The position numbers and the translations under genes are program-made. DNA of 64,000 nt from Pseudomonas entomophila. Its GTDB lineage: Bacteria; Pseudomonadota; Gammaproteobacteria; Pseudomonadales; Pseudomonadaceae. The DNA lies in the NCBI RefSeq assembly GCF_029193575.1, contig NZ_JARGCS010000012.1:434001-498000 (forward strand). The letters run 5' to 3'. The notes below the pieces were generated by a model. That model was not told where the DNA came from, did not search any database, and saw only the letters and a program-made list of their open reading frames with translations. Below, piece after piece: positions 60,340 to 64,000 of this stretch; within the stretch, counting starts at the first letter, position 1, and each line of letters begins with the position of its first letter.

Positions 60340-61234
60340 GGCCTGCCGCGCCCTGGCCTTGGGGCTGGGGCTGCTGCTTCTGGGCGGGTGCAGCAGCCTG
60401 CTGTTCTACCCCGAGCCGGGCCAGCCGTTCACCCCGGAGAAAGCGCACCTGGCCTACCGCGACATCACCCTGATCGCCCGTGACGGTACCCGCCTGCACG
60501 GCTGGTGGCTGCCGGCCAAGGACGGTGTCGAGGTCAAGGGGACGGTGCTGCACCTGCATGGCAACGGCGGCAACCTGGCGTGGCACTTGGGCGGCAGCTA
60601 CTGGTTGCCCAAGGCCGGCTACCAGGTGTTGATGATCGATTACCGGGGCTATGGGCTGTCGCAGGGCGAGCCGTCTCTGCCTGCGGTCTATCAGGACATT
60701 GATGCAGCCATGGAGTGGCTCGGCACGGCCCCCGAAGTGGGCGGCAAGCCCCTGGTGCTGCTGGGCCAGAGCCTGGGCGGGGCGATGGCCATCCACTACC
60801 TGGCGGCCCACCCCGAGCAGCGCCAGCGCTTCAGCGCCCTGGTGTTCGACGGCGTGCCGGCCAGCTACCGCGAGGTGGGCCGGTTCGCCCTGAGTACGTC
60901 GTGGATGACCTGGCCGTTGCAGGTGCCGCTGTCGTGGCTGGTACCCGATGGCGATAGCGCCATTCATTCGATCGCGCGCCTCGACAGCCCGCCCAAGCTG
61001 TTCTTCCACAGCATCGACGACAAGCTGGTGCCGATGGGCAACGGCATCCGCCTGTACCAGCACGCGCCGCCGCCGCGGGTGCTGCAACTGACCCGAGGCG
61101 ACCATGTGCAGACCTTCGCCGACCCGACCTGGCGCCAGGTGATGCTGCGCTTCCTCGACGACCCCAGCCATTTCAACGGCCTGCGCCGACTGGCCGAAGT
61201 GCCGAACTTCCCTGACGAGAACAATGAGCAATGA
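60311..61234 (+). CDS. Alpha/beta hydrolase, probable lipoprotein
   Basis: The 307-residue protein has a signal ending LLLLGGC (Cys27), so it is likely a lipoprotein. The hydrolase core shows HLHGNGGNLAWHLGG (oxyanion loop), the nucleophile in VLLGQSLGGAMAIHY, an Asp in SIDDKLVP and the His in RGDHVQTF. The start is TTG at 60311, chosen because it overlaps the previous gene by 29 bases and gives a normal signal n-region; a later TTG at 60359 would leave too little before the lipobox. The substrate is unknown. It overlaps the next gene by 4 bases. Confidence 0.85.
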   Translation: MKPTTRTFSEACRALALGLGLLLLGGCSSLLFYPEPGQPFTPEKAHLAYRDITLIARDGTRLHGWWLPAKDGVEVKGTVLHLHGNGGNLAWHLGGSYWLPKAGYQVLMIDYRGYGLSQGEPSLPAVYQDIDAAMEWLGTAPEVGGKPLVLLGQSLGGAMAIHYLAAHPEQRQRFSALVFDGVPASYREVGRFALSTSWMTWPLQVPLSWLVPDGDSAIHSIARLDSPPKLFFHSIDDKLVPMGNGIRLYQHAPPPRVLQLTRGDHVQTFADPTWRQVMLRFLDDPSHFNGLRRLAEVPNFPDENNEQ

Positions 61235-61557
61235 GTGAAGAACGCAACGCCATCCCGCTGATCCTGACCGGCATTGGCAGCATCATCGTGACCGTGGGCG
61301 TGCTGTGGCACTACGGCTACCTGCATTTCGCCAAGCCGCAGGATGCGCTGCTGTTGCAGGACTACACCATGCTCAAGACCCTGCCGGGGGAGGATTACAA
61401 AGTGTCACTGGAGCCGGCGCCACAGGTGGCGCAGTGCGTCGATGGCGTGCTGGTGCTGTTCGATACCCAGCAGAAGGGGCTGACCGGGGTGCTAGTGGAC
61501 AACCGCAAGCGTGCGATCCGGTGCATGGGGCAGGAGACGCCGCAGCAGGTGCAGTGA
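61231..61557 (+). CDS. Small membrane-anchored protein of unknown function
   Basis: The 108-residue protein has one N-terminal membrane segment (about residues 7-28, IPLILTGIGSIIVTVGVLWHYG) and a soluble domain with two cysteines (QCVDGVLVLFDTQQKGLTGVLVDNRKRAIRCMG in pieces). It matches no family I recognise. It overlaps the hydrolase gene by 4 bases (ATGA), so the two are almost certainly translated together. Confidence 0.75.
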   Translation: MSEERNAIPLILTGIGSIIVTVGVLWHYGYLHFAKPQDALLLQDYTMLKTLPGEDYKVSLEPAPQVAQCVDGVLVLFDTQQKGLTGVLVDNRKRAIRCMGQETPQQVQ

Positions 61558-61599
61558 GTTGCAGCCCTATCGCTGGGCAAGCCAGACCCAGAAACGAAA

Positions 61600-61622
61600 A
61601 ACCCCGCCATCACGGCGGGGTT
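61600..61622 (-). terminator. Terminator between two converging genes
   Basis: AACCCCGCC pairs perfectly with GGCGGGGTT around ATCAC. On the - strand it is followed by a TTTTT run, so it chiefly ends the OmpA gene, while the + strand side also carries T's. Confidence 0.88.
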
Positions 61623-61645
61623 CTTCATTCAGCCCGAGATGCGCC

Positions 61646-62431
61646 TTACAGCTGGCTCACCGAGCGCGGTGCGACTGGCTGGTTGTCGTTGGAGATGGTC
61701 ACCTCCACCCGACGGTTCTGCGCGCGGCCCGAGTTGCTGGAGTTGTCCGCCACCGGGTACTCCTTGCCGTAGCCTTGGGCGACGATGCGCGCCGGGTCCA
61801 CGCCAGCACGCACCAGCGCCATGCGCACCGCGTTGGCGCGGCGCTCGGACAGGCTCTGGTTGTAACCCGCCGAGCCGACGCTGTCGGTATAGCCCTCGAC
61901 GATGACCTTGCGCTCCGGGTTTTCCTGGAGGAACTGCGCCAGCTTGGTCACGTTCGGGTAGGCGCTGCTTTTGAGTTCGGCCTTGTTGAAGTCGAACAGC
62001 ACGTCACCGAAGGTCACCAGGGTGCCGCGGTCGGTCTGCTTGGCGTTGAGGCTGTCCTGCAGCTTCTTGATCTGCGCGTCACGGGCGTCCAGCTTGGCCT
62101 GGGCGCGCTCTGCGGCCGCGTTTTTCAGCTCATTTTCGGCAGTGCGCAGGGCGATGGTCTGCTTGGCCACTTCGACGCGTTGATTGGTCAGGTAGGCCAA
62201 TTGGTCGACCTGCTTGGTGTCCTCACGGTCCATGAAGGCTTTGTCGGCCTTGTTCAGCCAGTCCTGGGCGTCCTTGGTCTCCAACGCCGCGACCTTGCTC
62301 GACTGCGGGTCGCTCTGCAGCGCCGAGAAGTTGCTGCGGGCCGACTCCAGGTTCGGGTTCGGGTCATGGGAGCAGGCTGCGAGGCCAACGCTCAGGGCCA
62401 GCAGGGCGGGGATCATTACGTAATTGCGCAT
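61646..62431 (-). CDS. OmpA-family lipoprotein with DUF4398 domain
   Basis: The 261-residue protein has a lipoprotein signal (MRNYVMIPALLALSVGLAAC, Cys20), a helical DUF4398 region (about residues 25-130), and a C-terminal OmpA peptidoglycan-binding domain (LVTFGDVLFDFNKAEL; VIVEGYTDSVGSAGYN; SERRANAVRMALV; RAQNRRVEVTI). It probably tethers the outer membrane to peptidoglycan. The ATG at 62431 is preferred over 62440 because AAAGG lies 9 bases upstream of it and directly abuts the other. It is next to a second DUF4398 lipoprotein, 50 bases upstream. Confidence 0.9.
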   Translation of the reverse strand: MRNYVMIPALLALSVGLAACSHDPNPNLESARSNFSALQSDPQSSKVAALETKDAQDWLNKADKAFMDREDTKQVDQLAYLTNQRVEVAKQTIALRTAENELKNAAAERAQAKLDARDAQIKKLQDSLNAKQTDRGTLVTFGDVLFDFNKAELKSSAYPNVTKLAQFLQENPERKVIVEGYTDSVGSAGYNQSLSERRANAVRMALVRAGVDPARIVAQGYGKEYPVADNSSNSGRAQNRRVEVTISNDNQPVAPRSVSQL

Positions 62432-62481
62432 GGTGTTCATCCTTTGATCGATTGCGAAGGCAGTGGGTTGCGAGGCAGCGC

Positions 62482-62895
62482 TCATTCAGCGCTGCGCAGG
62501 CCTTCCTCACGCACGTCCTGAACGCCTTGGCGGGCGTCCTGCACGGCCTTCTGGGCCTTGGCCGCCTGTGCTTTGCGCTCGGCTACACGAGCGTCCCATT
62601 CAGCCTGTTGGGCCAGGCGCTTGGCGTCGTCGTACTTCTTGTCATGCATGGCGATTTCCGCCTGCTTGAACTTGTCCTGGGCCGCTTTCATCTCGACGGC
62701 CGCGTACTCGGTGCCCCCGGCGCTGACGGCGGAATTCACCGCCGACTGGGTGACGGCGTACTGCTCGGTCGGCGGGTTGCCAGCACAACCGGCCAAGACC
62801 AGGCTGCTGCCCAGCGCCAGCGCGGCCAGCTTGAGCCCGCGCAGTTGAGGGGATGAGGGTTTCGCGGTGCGGGTCTTCATAGTGGTCAACTCCAT
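62482..62895 (-). CDS. DUF4398 lipoprotein
   Basis: The 137-residue protein has a lipoprotein signal (LKLAALALGSSLVLAGC, Cys37) and then a long helical DUF4398 domain (YAAVEMKAAQDKFKQAEIAMHDKKYDDAKRLAQQAEWDARVAERKAQ in pieces). The start at 62895 has AGGAG 7 bases upstream; an in-frame ATG at 62880 with GGAG 9 bases upstream is the alternative. It probably forms an operon with the OmpA lipoprotein. Function is unknown beyond an envelope role. Confidence 0.88.
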   Translation of the reverse strand: MELTTMKTRTAKPSSPQLRGLKLAALALGSSLVLAGCAGNPPTEQYAVTQSAVNSAVSAGGTEYAAVEMKAAQDKFKQAEIAMHDKKYDDAKRLAQQAEWDARVAERKAQAAKAQKAVQDARQGVQDVREEGLRSAE

Positions 62896-63075
62896 TGGAT
62901 CACTCCTGATAACGATGTCCGTAGCAGTCCATCGCCAATTCCCTGACAAAGCTCGTCGCTCAAGCCGCAGCGCCAAAGACCATGTGTGCAGGGTTTTTGC
63001 GTGATGGCTATTGGCTGTGACTTGAGCGTTTTCAGGATAGTTCAGAAAAAAGTTACCTAGGCTTGGCAATTATTT

Positions 63076-63091
63076 CTGACTGATCAGTCAG
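63076..63091. promoter_or_regulatory. 16-bp perfect palindrome, possible operator
   Basis: CTGACTGATCAGTCAG is a perfect 16-bp palindrome without a loop, typical of a dimeric repressor site. It lies 180 bases before the DUF4398 gene start, in a 250-base gap that holds no other gene. Confidence 0.45.
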
Positions 63092-63145
63092 CGCATTTAC
63101 CACGAAACTTTTGCACTCCGTCACGGTACGCGCGCGCAACCGCGA

Positions 63146-63490
63146 TCAGTTCTCGTCACCCTCGACACGTTGGCTCAGGGCCTGCAAGTGGCGGCGGGAG
63201 AGGGTGAGGAAGCGTGGCGTGGGGCCGACATCCTCGAACAGCGGGTCGCCTTCCTCGTCGGTGGCGATCACCTGCTGGCCTTTGACATAAGGGAAGCTGG
63301 CCTCCAGCTCTTCGAGCGCTGCTGCGACCAGTTCACCGAGCAGCTCTTCGGCACTGCGCTTGGGGTACATGTCGATCAGCGCGGCCAGGCGCGCCTCGGC
63401 CTCCAGGTCCAGGTGCAGCACATGGCCGGTGTTGCTCAATGTCCCGGCGGCATTCTCTTCCCAGTGCTGTGCAAGCTCGCGGATTTTCAT
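63146..63490 (-). CDS. Conserved Pseudomonas protein, loosely annotated as pilin-related
   Basis: The 114-residue cytoplasmic protein has no signal or membrane segment. The pattern [45 protein letters not shown] and [19 protein letters not shown] is known from Pseudomonas proteins called 'type 1 pili tip component' or 'pilin assembly protein'. No pilus gene is nearby and the sequence has no pilin feature, so I treat the function as unknown. It diverges from ppc. Confidence 0.75.
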   Translation of the reverse strand: MKIRELAQHWEENAAGTLSNTGHVLHLDLEAEARLAALIDMYPKRSAEELLGELVAAALEELEASFPYVKGQQVIATDEEGDPLFEDVGPTPRFLTLSRRHLQALSQRVEGDEN

Positions 63491-63649
63491 GATGACCTCG
63501 TTGAACGCCAGGGTATGACTGTGGGAGGGCCTGTGTTCACTTTAGTTGCATTGGCCGAACACGGCTTGCCTTGCGGCCCTGCCTGTGGGCACTCTTGGTG
63601 GCATGACCTGGGCGGCTGCGCGGGTGGACCGCGCCACAAGGGAGAGGCA

Positions 63650-64000
63650 ATGACCGATATCGATGTGCGCTTGCGTGAGGATGTCCATCTGTTGGGTGAG
63701 TTGCTTGGCGAGACCATTCGCCAGCAGCACGGCGAGGCGTTCCTGCAGAAGATCGAGGACATCCGCCACAGCGCCAAGGCCGACCGCCGTGGCGCGGCCG
63801 AGCAGTTGAGCTCGACGTTGGCGGATCTGGCCGAAGACGACCTGTTGCCCGTGGCACGGGCCTTCAACCAGTTCCTCAACCTGGCCAACATCGCCGAGCA
63901 GTACCAGTTGATCCGCCGTCGCGATGCCGACCAGCCCGCGTCTTTTGAAGACCGCGCGCTGCCCGAGTTGTTGGCCCGCCTGCAGCAGGCCGGCCATGCC
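63650..64000 (+). CDS. ppc: Phosphoenolpyruvate carboxylase, N-terminal part
   Basis: The first 117 codons of a long open frame run to the window edge. [28 protein letters not shown] is a PEP carboxylase start (in pieces), followed by [23 protein letters not shown], a family signature. The enzyme makes oxaloacetate from PEP and bicarbonate. GGGAGAG precedes the start. The rest is outside the window. Confidence 0.9.
   Translation, partial: MTDIDVRLREDVHLLGELLGETIRQQHGEAFLQKIEDIRHSAKADRRGAAEQLSSTLADLAEDDLLPVARAFNQFLNLANIAEQYQLIRRRDADQPASFEDRALPELLARLQQAGHA

Overview
The window is GC-rich gammaproteobacterial chromosome, almost certainly from the Pseudomonas putida group. The support is codon and GC bias, a P. 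putida-type CumA multicopper oxidase next to tadA, a complete wspABCDEFR operon running into prfB and lysS, and many short palindromes with a CGCGGGG core between genes, as is typical of P. putida REP elements. I see no tRNA, rRNA, CRISPR array, insertion sequence or prophage. The genes are tightly packed. No gap reaches 300 bases; the largest is 26767-27057, where I see nothing convincing.

Layout. Positions 1-9000 hold the end of an SDR gene, a SAM methyltransferase, cumA-tadA, mltF, purL and a small NIF3/YqfO-like gene. Positions 9001-16098 (all on -) form a self-contained N-acetylglucosamine (GlcNAc) catabolic operon: regulator, deacetylase, deaminase/isomerase, an EIIA-HPr-EI phosphotransfer fusion and an EIICB permease. 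Next comes an isolated gene for a HET-C domain protein (16213-18375). This whole block sits between two identical 32-nt REP palindromes. Positions 18594-24065 hold a PhoX phosphatase, an L,D-transpeptidase, two divergent Nudix hydrolases, a gamma-carbonic anhydrase, a DUF1289 protein and a VUT transporter. Positions 24197-38172 are conserved core: purT, an MFS transporter, a CNNM/CorC protein, a CcsA-like protein, ffh, the ribosomal operon rpsP-rimM-trmD-rplS, a thioesterase, xerD-dsbC, and hom-thrC.

Positions 38384-46029 are mixed: a degenerate receiver protein, DUF3509, a TIGR02285 binding protein, a CoA-transferase, YaeQ, recJ, an old-yellow-enzyme and a DUF533 protein. Positions 46295-54677 are the Wsp surface-sensing pathway. 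The receptor WspA, coupling proteins WspB and WspD, and kinase WspE phosphorylate the diguanylate cyclase WspR to raise c-di-GMP; WspC and WspF adapt the receptor by methylation. The right end holds prfB (with its programmed frameshift), lysS, a TetR regulator, a lipoprotein, a three-gene unit led by a MATCAP-like metallopeptidase, a pair of envelope lipoprotein genes (DUF4398 and OmpA), a small conserved protein, and the start of ppc.

The least-explained parts are the REP-bracketed GlcNAc/HET-C block, the MATCAP-like three-gene unit, the pseudo-receiver, a cysteine cluster at the start of WspD, and a 16-bp perfect palindrome upstream of the lipoprotein pair. Product names come from recognising motifs and family resemblance by eye; no database search was run.
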